Shown here piece after piece: positions 11,339-19,688 of a stretch of DNA of 64,000 nt. The position numbers and the translations under genes are program-made. The notes beneath the pieces were generated by a model. The model made no database searches. It saw only the letters and a list, made by a program, of their open reading frames with translations, and had not been told where the DNA came from. Each line of letters starts with the position of its first letter. Position 1 is the stretch's first letter. The stretch is from Phialophora verrucosa (lineage: Eukaryota > Ascomycota > Eurotiomycetes > Chaetothyriales > Herpotrichiellaceae): positions 558,001 through 622,000 of the forward strand of contig MSED01000014.1 of assembly GCA_002099365.1 (NCBI GenBank). Reading direction: 5' to 3'.

Positions 11339-12964
11339 ATGGGCATCCTTCCAGCTCGCAAAGCAGTAGCCTTCAGGGTCCAGGCTGGCCAGGAGGTCAA
11401 GGTGATCAACACATATGGCAAGCAAGTCGTCGACTTCTGGGCGTTCCACCCCGAGGACCCCAACAACTGCCTGTCCATGGTGCACACGCGAACCGTCTTG
11501 CTCAAGGTATCCCTGGCAAAGGGTGATGTCCTGTATAGCACGCGCCGGAAACCGATGCTTGTTTTAACCGACGACACGACCATGGGCGTGCACGACATGA
11601 TCTGGTCCGCGTGCGATGCCGAACGGTACCGCATGCAAGGCTTCGACGGGTACCACGACAACTGCCACGACAACATGCACCAGGCGCTCAAGGACGGGGT
11701 TCCCGACTTCCACATCGCGGACGACTGGGTTCCCGACCCGCTGAATCTGTTCATGAACGTGGCCATCGACCATCGTGGCGGGCTGGACATCAAGAACCCC
11801 ACGTCCCAACCAGGTCAGTATGTGAGCATGCGCGCCGAAACCGACCTGATCATCGTCATGAGCGCGTGTCCCCAGGACCTGGCACCCGTGAACGGGGGGA
11901 TGCCGACGGACTGCGAATACCTCGTTTCAGGCTCCGGGACCAAGGGGAGTGACACCACGAACGCGAGTTTGCCCATAACCCTCTCAACCAACCCTCACCG
12001 CCGCTGGCCGCGCCGAGTCAAAGTCGCGCTATCCTTCGACTTCGACGCCGTCTCCCACTGGCTCGGGACCGGCTGCCACCCGGACAACAACATGGCCGAC
12101 TACAGCTCGGGCATCTTCGCAGGCCAAGTGGGCGCGCCGCGTCTGCTCGCCATGCTCTCGCGCTGCAACATCGCCGACAAAGTCACCTGGTTCATCCCGG
12201 GCCACACGATCGAGACGTTTCCCGACGCGGTCCGGCAGGTCGTCGAGTCCGGCGCGGAGATCGGCCTGCACGGCTACGCCCACGAAGGCATCTACCAGAT
12301 GACGCCGGCGCAAGAGCGCGACGTTCTCCTGAAATGCATCGACGTGGCGACGCGGCTGTGCGGGAAGAAGCCCCGCGGCTACCGCGCGCCCATGTACACG
12401 ATCCGCGAGACGACGGTGCAGCTCTTGCGCGAACACGCCTTCTTGTACGACACGTCGCTCATGCACCACGACTCGCAGCCCTACTTCACCCCGAGCGACC
12501 CGCCCATCAAGACCATCGACTTCTCCCGACCCGCCGCGTCGTGGCTCCACCCGACCCCGATCGCGGCCGCCGCCCACACGTTCCCGCCGGCCGACCAGCA
12601 CCCGCTCGTCGAAATCCCGTGCGGCTGGTACAACGAGGACATGATGCCGCTGCAGTACCTGCCCCACCTGGCCAACAGCATGGGCTACGTGTCCACGCGC
12701 GTCGTCGAGCAGATGTGGAAGGACAAGTTCATGTGGCTGTGGGAGCACGCCGACGCCGAGACCGAGGGCTCGGACTCCGCAGACTTCGTCTTCCCGATCC
12801 TCATGCACCCCGACACCTCGGGCCTGGCGCACATCATCGGCATGTCGGAGCGCTTCATCCGCTGGCTCAAGGGCTTCGGGGATTGCGTCGCCTTTTCCAC
12901 CCACGAAGACATTGCCAGAGACTGGCTCGCCGACCAAAAGGCGAAATTGGCCGCAAAAGAATAG
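11339..12964 (+). CDS. DUF1989 (urea carboxylase-associated) domain fused to a NodB/PuuE-like polysaccharide deacetylase domain
   Basis: A single exon encodes 541 residues with two catalytic-type domains. Residues ~5-200 match DUF1989: QVVDFWAF (29-36), SACDAE (91-96, C92), CHDN (109-112), VPDPLNLFMN (131-140) and SACPQDL (175-181, C177). In bacteria this family accompanies urea or guanidine carboxylase. Residues ~225-520 form a carbohydrate esterase 4 (NodB) domain: DFDA (234-237), HGYAHE (311-316) and RGYRAP (346-351), the three metal and catalytic motifs. The lack of a signal peptide and the PuuE/HpPgdA-like layout argue for a cytoplasmic amidohydrolase acting on a small amide or ureide rather than chitin. 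That is inference. Codon third positions are strongly G/C and long antisense frames stay open, unlike neighbours. Confidence 0.9.
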   Translation: MGILPARKAVAFRVQAGQEVKVINTYGKQVVDFWAFHPEDPNNCLSMVHTRTVLLKVSLAKGDVLYSTRRKPMLVLTDDTTMGVHDMIWSACDAERYRMQGFDGYHDNCHDNMHQALKDGVPDFHIADDWVPDPLNLFMNVAIDHRGGLDIKNPTSQPGQYVSMRAETDLIIVMSACPQDLAPVNGGMPTDCEYLVSGSGTKGSDTTNASLPITLSTNPHRRWPRRVKVALSFDFDAVSHWLGTGCHPDNNMADYSSGIFAGQVGAPRLLAMLSRCNIADKVTWFIPGHTIETFPDAVRQVVESGAEIGLHGYAHEGIYQMTPAQERDVLLKCIDVATRLCGKKPRGYRAPMYTIRETTVQLLREHAFLYDTSLMHHDSQPYFTPSDPPIKTIDFSRPAASWLHPTPIAAAAHTFPPADQHPLVEIPCGWYNEDMMPLQYLPHLANSMGYVSTRVVEQMWKDKFMWLWEHADAETEGSDSADFVFPILMHPDTSGLAHIIGMSERFIRWLKGFGDCVAFSTHEDIARDWLADQKAKLAAKE

Positions 12965-14039
12965 ACACGGCGGATACGAGAAATGACCTTCATAGCGGCT
13001 CGGGAGCAAATGCAAACGAAGCGACAGACCATGAGGTGGGGCAGGGAGTCAGTTTGATAAAAGGGCAATTTTGCACGACCTGGGGTCTGTCCTATGTATT
13101 ACTGTACTGTAGCAAGAGGTTTAGGAGCGAGAACCAGGAGCGAGATCCAGGAGCGAGATCCAGGAGCGAGATCCAGTCGGAAATTCCTTCTACGGATAGC
13201 ATAGGGATTCTGAGCGGCCATGAAGCGGGAACAGATTGGATGCGGAAGGGGAACATGTCTCTATAGGACCTCACATTCTCAGGTCGAGATGAAAGCTGAC
13301 CTCACAGAGGGTGTGAGAAGTCAAGCTACTGTACATGACGGCACCGTCTACAGGTCTACCAGAGAAAATGCTTGTGCTTGGAATTGGTAAGCTTGCGTGG
13401 AAAGTCGTTGGAATTCATGTCTGCAGAATCAAAGACTACATGTAGTATGATCAAGGAATGGCAAGGAAAGGAAAAGCTTGGAAAGCCACGGACTGCATGC
13501 TACAGCAGATACTGTACTCCGTCTTGATCGATGCCTTGCGTCGCTTGATCAATCCCTCCTCGCATTGACCCATCCTGCTGATCCAGCCCATGGGATCAAC
13601 GCCGATGATCCAACGTACAGAAATTCGAGCATTGGCAATATGGGACACTCCCTCTCAAAGTGCGTCTCAGCGCTTTGACCAGCCGTCTCCCACACATACA
13701 GAAGCTCGCTTGTGCAAAGGAGTGTATTAGTCTTTTATGAAGACAACTTGGAGCCGGTGAGAAAGTGCCAAAGTCCAAGCAAGGGGACTAGTCAGCGGGC
13801 GAGTGTCCATTGAAAAGTGCCCGTGATAATAACAATTGAGGTGTTAGGTAAGCGCTTTTGCGTCCTGTGAATCGAATGTACTAGCCATAGTGTTCATGCC
13901 AATCAATCAATCTTGGGTAATACCTGGTCATCAAGTCGTGATGATAATGAGCGGCTGAGTCTACCAAGAGAACTCAAAATGATAATAGTAGTGTGGTTTG
14001 TGGGCACTGCCCATGTTGCCTCCCCTGTCATCCCCGGCT
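12965..14039. other. Convergent intergenic region with a minisatellite
   Basis: About 1.1 kb between two converging genes. It holds the 13-bp tandem repeat at 13124-13175 and otherwise non-coding-looking sequence. No ORF with family resemblance was found. Confidence 0.6.
13124..13175. repeat. 13-bp tandem repeat, four copies
   Basis: Four perfectly abutting copies of GGAGCGAGATCCA are seen; the first has AACCA in place of ATCCA. The array is 52 bp long and sits about 160 bp after the stop codon of the deacetylase fusion, probably in or near its 3' untranslated region. Confidence 0.92.
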
Positions 14040-15689
14040 TCACATGACAACACTCTTGCGTTTCTCAGCACTACTGAGGACAAGAAGGGGGGTGTTGCGT
14101 CTGGCAGACTCAATCTCGACAATTGGTCCTCCAACCGAGTTGCCCTCGTCGCTGCTCAGGCTTTTAGCGCTGAGAGCGCCAACGCTGTCAACCGAAGAAC
14201 GTTCTCGAGACTTCTCCTTGATCTCAGAACCAATGGCACCACTGGCAACAGCTCGAAGGCTTCCCAGGCTTGGCTTGCTCGACAAACTGCTACCAGCAAG
14301 ACCCGAGTCGTCAGACGACACGGAAAAGTTGAACTCGTTCTCACTGCCGGGTGTTCCAGCTCCGGAGCCAGGTTGACGACCACTATCGCTGCGGCGCTCG
14401 CGCCCTGCACGAACCAGGTCGTGGACAGCTCGGCGGCGCTGGCGAGTGGCAAAGTTCTTGCTGCCTTCGTGTTTGGAAGTAGGCTTCTCCTCAAGCTCTT
14501 GCAGAAGCGGCGGCCCCTTGGGTTGTCTGACCGGGTGTTCTCCGGCTCTTCCATGTCCCGGGGCAAAAGTTGCAGTCAATGGAGTCTGTGGAAATCCAGG
14601 CCTTGCCCCAGCGCCTTTGGTCCATTCGGTATTGGTCTTGAGGTTGGCAGAAGACATGTTCTTGCGGTGGCCCCGTCGGAAGGCATTGGCAGATGGAGGA
14701 GGGAGAGGCTCAACGTCTTGCGGTGGGGAAGGGGTAGACTTCGGAGGAGTCTTGGATCGAGTTTCGGTCTGAGGGAAAGTCGGCTCCGGAAACTGACGTT
14801 GATAGCCTGGAGCGGCGGCGGGTGGAGGCGAGACTGAGGTCTGCTGACGGCTTGGAGACACTTCCTGTTGTTGTTGCTGCTGCTGTTGTTGATAGGAGTT
14901 GTCGACGACATAGCTGGATTGGCCAGTCATAGGATTGTACACGGCAAAAACACCAGGGCTGCCAGGCACCGGCTGCACCACAGGTTGCAAACCCTGCTGC
15001 AATTGCTGGTTGTACAGGCCCATGGGTGAGCTGATGGGAGATTGGAACTGCTGCTGCTGGCCGACGTTGTTCATGAAGCCAGTGTTGAGGTTCAGTCCGG
15101 ATAGTTGGTGAGCCGCGGCCGTGACGCTCAACAATTGCTGCTGGAGAGCTCGTTGTTGCTGGGCAAGATAATTATTGGTTGCTACCAATTCGTCGTACAA
15201 GGTCTGATCCATGTTTTCTGCTCCGTCAACAAAGTCAAGAGAGGGAGGTGCAAGCACTTGTTCGGGACGAGAGTAATGCGGCGGCTGCTGCTGCTGCTGT
15301 GGTTGTTGTTGGTAGTTGCCGTGGAACGAGTTTCTGCCTTTGGGAAAGTTCATGCCAGTGGCAGTCTGCGGGACCTGGTTGCCATACTGGGCAGAGGCGT
15401 ACCTGCTGCTTTCCAGACCTAGGCCACTGGTGGCAGGAGGCACCGTGGCAGACTTTGGAGCTGTCCGGAGACCTGCCAAGAGGTGGCCACGGCTGGTGCG
15501 AGGAGTCGAAACCGTGTTGGCTTGCTGAGTTTCGTCAATGGTCGAGATCCTGGAAGGAGGGGCAACGCTGAGACGCTTTATATGAGAACCTTTGCCACGG
15601 GAAGCGAAGCCAGGGCCGGAAACACCGATGGAGCCGTTGAAGGGAGACTGATAAGTCATTTGAGCAAGACCGCCTGCGTCGATGCTCAT
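14040..15689 (-). CDS. Conserved Gln-rich disordered fungal protein
   Basis: A single exon encodes 549 residues. The N-terminal ~50 residues (SPFNGSIGVSGPGFASRGKG, then HIKRLSVAPP) and a central segment (MDQTLYDELVATNNYLAQQQ) look like the conserved parts of a protein widespread in Pezizomycotina, for which I know no assigned function. The rest is low complexity: Gln-rich stretches, including nine consecutive glutamines near residue 270, Pro/Ser-rich blocks, a basic patch (RQRRRAVHDLVRAGRERR) and a Ser-rich tail. No catalytic domain, signal peptide or membrane segment is visible. A short coiled-coil-like segment overlaps the central Gln-rich part. It may be an RNA- or protein-binding scaffold, but nothing in the sequence proves this. 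The start is the first ATG of the conserved N-terminus. Confidence 0.85.
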   Translation of the reverse strand: MSIDAGGLAQMTYQSPFNGSIGVSGPGFASRGKGSHIKRLSVAPPSRISTIDETQQANTVSTPRTSRGHLLAGLRTAPKSATVPPATSGLGLESSRYASAQYGNQVPQTATGMNFPKGRNSFHGNYQQQPQQQQQPPHYSRPEQVLAPPSLDFVDGAENMDQTLYDELVATNNYLAQQQRALQQQLLSVTAAAHQLSGLNLNTGFMNNVGQQQQFQSPISSPMGLYNQQLQQGLQPVVQPVPGSPGVFAVYNPMTGQSSYVVDNSYQQQQQQQQQEVSPSRQQTSVSPPPAAAPGYQRQFPEPTFPQTETRSKTPPKSTPSPPQDVEPLPPPSANAFRRGHRKNMSSANLKTNTEWTKGAGARPGFPQTPLTATFAPGHGRAGEHPVRQPKGPPLLQELEEKPTSKHEGSKNFATRQRRRAVHDLVRAGRERRSDSGRQPGSGAGTPGSENEFNFSVSSDDSGLAGSSLSSKPSLGSLRAVASGAIGSEIKEKSRERSSVDSVGALSAKSLSSDEGNSVGGPIVEIESARRNTPLLVLSSAEKRKSVVM

Positions 15690-17811
15690 TGTAGTCTAGG
15701 AGGATGAAATAGAAATGGTGTATGGTGCGCAAGCCGGGTAAGTCAAATATGTTATGCAAAATAATCCGTGCACAGCCGACGCGTAGAAATGAATCTTGTA
15801 AGGAAAGCGGCTTGGGGCTTCCTGCCTCGAGATTAGGGAATTAAGGATCGTGGATGTAGTCGGAAGTCGTAACTAGCAGTGTATGATCGTGGCAGAGAAG
15901 GGACCCGGAGGGCGTACGGTGTGTTCAAGAACGAATGCCTGGGCACGTCAGTCGGTCAGGACGCTCTGATGTGTCTGAGCAACCCCTGAATACGCACCAA
16001 AAACGCTCAGCCAGCTGTGTGGCAGCAAGTTTGAGATGGGAGAGCAGATGGATGTGACGTGCTCCCGAGAGACTGATAACTGATTGTACAAGGCCGTCTG
16101 AGTACTGTGTTGAAGCAAAAAGGATCTGTATAACAATGAAGGTGGCTGCTGAAGTTTTGGGATATTGCGCGGCAATGATCGCTCGAACGAAGCTGCGGTT
16201 TTGGCGGGTATGGACGATTATGAGGTAGTATGTGGCAAGTCACCCTATCACAAAGTCGCTGGCCACAACTGGGTCGGAAGAAGCGGCGGGTGGGAGGTTG
16301 GCTGTCAAGTCCAGTTGATGGATGGGTAGCGATTAGGGCGGAAACGCAGGCGGAAAGGAAAGGCGAGATGTGTGGGAGGTGGACGTCACTGCCAGTGCCG
16401 GAGTTGACAGTGAAAGGTGAAGAGAACGAGACAACGGAATGACAGCAAAGGATGGTGAAGGGGGTAAGAGGGAGGTCGAGGTGAAGGTGAGGTAAGGTGA
16501 TGATGAACCAAGCCCAAGCCCAAGCCTGCGGGCGAGAGCGAGAAGCCAGCGAACAGAACGACCGCGAAGGGGAACGGCGAGGGTGCGTGAGATGCTGCGC
16601 TCGAAGGACCCTTGCTTCAGAGCTCGATCCAGCCAACTGGAACAGGTGGCGACCGGCAAGGAGACTGCTTCTGGGCTGTTAGTGATTGGCTTGAGCGTGC
16701 TTGTTCGGTTCAAGCTGCTTGGCGCGCCATTGAAACAGGCGCCACCAAGGCCACTCATATCCTTCTCTCGTTCCACGCTTGACAATTTGCGGTTAATAGG
16801 GGGCTGCTTAGTCGGGACGGCCAATGTGCTGTCACTCGCGCCTGGAGCACCTTTGACGAAAAATGTTGAAACCAATTGACGGCACAGTTTCTTCTTTTCG
16901 TGACAGCTGCAGCAGTACATATTTCTCTACCCCAATGAGCCGAACACTGTCGAACACTGTGTGGTCAGAGGCGGCGCTCTTTGTAGGAATGACCGCCACG
17001 AAACTGCTATTAATAATATACCTAGTACAACATGATGGTGGCCAGCGATATATTGGAGAGCTTGCTTACTGTTTATGGCTCGCTAGTCGATAGACCACGG
17101 CTAGCTCCAATCCCACGAGGACATGGCAGCCTCTGGTCTGAGTGATCTCCCCAGACCACTGTTTCATCCCGAACTGAATTGGTCGACTCGGATCTCGAGT
17201 GGAGAAGCATTCTTATGCCTTGCTACTGTACCTCGTATTCAACTCTTGTATCCTTCCGCTGGGCTGGAATGCGAGAAGCCTCTTTCTGATCGTGCCCCGT
17301 CTTCACTGAGATTTGTGAAGCCAAAGGGTCCCCCGTCGATGGGTCGTAGTTATACCCTTTGCAAGCGAACCCCTTCCACGTTTCACGCGTTTGAGACGAT
17401 CCCGAAGAATTCTCGCACGCCAGCCGAGCTCTAGCGGAAATTGCTTGTTCTTGAACCCCATATCCAAGATTAGCATTTCAACGATCTTGCCATGCCGCCA
17501 TGCCACATGGCCAGCAGACACAGTACTCAAGCGAGGACAGATCGTGCACGAGACCCATAGGTCCCAACCCTACTCGTACAATACGGAGTGTACGAAGGAG
17601 TAGAATGCATAGCTTAAGTGATCAAGGGAACGGTCAAGCACCCGAGGTGAGAACGTTGGTCTCTTGGTCCTGTGGCTACTATGGTACAAAGCCAGTCATG
17701 CCACGTTAATATACAACACTTTTTGCCATCCTTGTCGACCACATTGCTATGCAAGCTTGACAAATTCGCTGATCTGCTCTCCATGTCTCCCGCAAGACCT
17801 CCAGCGACTTG
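15690..17811. promoter_or_regulatory. Long intergenic region upstream of the Gln-rich gene
   Basis: About 2.1 kb with no supported gene. The first 1.2 kb, read on the minus strand, is rich in pyrimidine runs and is probably promoter plus long 5' leader of the Gln-rich gene; several minus-strand open frames there (for example 16007-16636) have leader-like Ser/Pro/His composition. One ACGCGT hexamer lies at 15779-15784, 90 bp upstream of that start. The part near 17811 should contain the MIA40 3' end. Confidence 0.5.
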
Positions 17812-19064
17812 TCAATCCTCTTTTGCTTTTTCACCACCGCTGCTCGGCGTCGCATCAAATGCAGCCTTTGGCACGATCTCGGACTGCGGAAGGCCAGAAC
17901 CGGACGAACCCATCGGTGGTTCTTTTGTGACGCCTGATTTCTGGCCTTCTGTAATGTTCTCCCGCTCCGGCGAAAAGGTTGACTCGTGCGAAGGATCACC
18001 GCTAATTTTAATCTTCCCTTCCTCCGCGGGCGGCTTGCCACTGTGTTGATCCGCCGCGGTGGCATCAGTACTGGCGTTTCGTACCAAGTCTGCGTCCTGG
18101 GGGTGCGATGGTTCAGTTAATTGTCGAGCTTCCTTCCCACCTTCTGCGCGCGACTGCATTTGTTGCTGAGGATCTTGCGAAGCTTCTTTCTTCGTCGTGC
18201 GCGTGGCTCGCGGCACCGGATCTGGCTCCTCTAACAGCCTTCTTTGCGTCCCTGCCTCTGACTGCTGTTTCTTTCTCTCCGCAATCTCATTGACCAGCTC
18301 TTGCCTCTCCTCCTCCAATCCAGCAGATAGCTCTTCATCATCCTCCAGCTCGCCCTTATATATCTCCGGATACTTCTGGAAACACTGCTGCATGTTTTGG
18401 AACTTGTCAATGCAATCCATGCCCTTTGGTTCCTCGGTCGAGTAAACGAAACACGAGAAGGCTTCGCGGAACTCGGGACCACAAGGACCGTGGGCCATGC
18501 CACCTAGGCAAGGACAATCCCAGTTGATTTCTCCAGTCTCCGGGTTGAAAGCACCCTCGCCAGCTGCTTCCTCTTCCAGTTCTGCTGCCCCCGTATTGAT
18601 AGGTTTCTCATCTTCAGCCATCACTGTTGTCGAAGCATTCTCAGAGGACACAGCATCCGCTGCAGAGTGCAGGACAGACGTATTTTTCTCTGCTTGTCGA
18701 GCGCGACCGGAGGTGAGTGCTTCTAACGTAGAGTGATCTCTGGGTTCGTCGTCTATCGCGTCGAGATTTGGGTTTAATAAATCTGCAGGACAAGAGCTGT
18801 CAGTACTGGACGATACTCGGACGTGAGCGTTGCTGCAGAATGCTTACTATGCTGGGGCTGCTCCGCAAAGACGGGGCTCGTGTTATAGTAGTAGATGCCA
18901 GCAATGGCAATACCCCATCTTAAGGCACTGCCTTTCCAACTCCGTCGCGCGTTTGCAGGCGATGTGCTAGCGAATCGTTTCCCAAGAGCCCTTGCGACAG
19001 GGGAAAAGGACGGAGAAACATGAGCTGCGGAGCGGAAGGCCGATCCAGCCACCGGGCGAAACAT
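17812..19064 (-). CDS. MIA40: Mitochondrial intermembrane space import receptor/oxidase Mia40
   Basis: Mia40 oxidises and traps small cysteine-rich proteins entering the intermembrane space. Exons 19064-18848 and 18782-17812 give 395 residues; the 65-nt intron has donor GTAAGC and acceptor CTGCAG. The N-terminus is Arg/Ser-rich (mitochondrial presequence) and is followed by a membrane anchor around residues 47-60 (ALRWGIAIAGIYYY). The redox CPC motif is C162-P-C164, followed by the twin CX9C pairs C173/C183 and C196/C206. After residue ~210 comes a long Glu/Lys/Ser-rich tail of about 185 residues, unusually extended and disordered. The start at 19064 is the ATG heading the presequence; no upstream ATG gives a better one. 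Confidence 0.94.
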
Positions 19065-19688
19065 GGTCAAGCTCTATTCTAGCCGATATTTCTGGTTACT
19101 GATGAGTTGGCGGAGAATGAAACATGATAAATACCCTCGAAGCGAAAATGAGTGATTGTCAGAGACTGTTCAATGGTGATGCAATGCAAATTAATAATTT
19201 GAAGCTCGTCGGTTCCATAGTGCGCTCCGGATCGAAAAGTACACCGTACGGACCAAACGTCGGTCCGGCGAAGTATATTGACTGATGCGTACTCAGCCTC
19301 GTGAGGCTCACGATATTCTCCCGCTCTGCGACAACTCGTATTTTTTGGACATCCTACTATACTATATACGTCAAGGAGGAAATAGGCCGCTCTCAGCGAA
19401 CGAAGGTGTTAGTGACAGTGATAGTGGAAACCCGTGTAAATGATCATACATCCTTCCCTGCATTCCTGCATTCCCTGTCTCGCTGCTTCCATCATTCTTA
19501 TTCAATCCAATCTTGTCCAGAATGTCGCACCTACACAGCCCGTCCATCCATCCATCCCAGCAAAGTAACTCCGGCTTGCTATGCTGCGATCCAACCAGAC
19601 CAGACAAGAAGAGACCATTAAATGCCTAACAACACCAACACCATTCCAACACCAACGTAATGGTACTACCTAGGTATATGTAGAAGTC
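19065..19688. promoter_or_regulatory. Intergenic region upstream of MIA40
   Basis: This 624-nt stretch must contain the MIA40 promoter (right of its start) and the 3' end of the methyltransferase gene. It is moderately AT-rich. No gene seen. Confidence 0.55.

Noticed and set aside
12029..13015. 328-codon minus-strand open frame overlapping the DUF1989-deacetylase gene
   Set aside because: It is Arg/Val/Gly-rich and is explained by the strong G/C third-position bias of the real gene on the other strand; no family motif.
12334..13266. 310-codon plus-strand frame in a second frame over the deacetylase
   Set aside because: Composition (Arg, Pro, His runs) is typical of an out-of-frame reading of GC-rich codons; the true frame carries all domain motifs.
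16007..16920. Two long minus-strand frames (209 and 195 codons) upstream of the Gln-rich gene
   Set aside because: Ser/Pro/His-rich leader-like translation, overlapping in two frames, with no conserved block; more likely 5' untranslated DNA.
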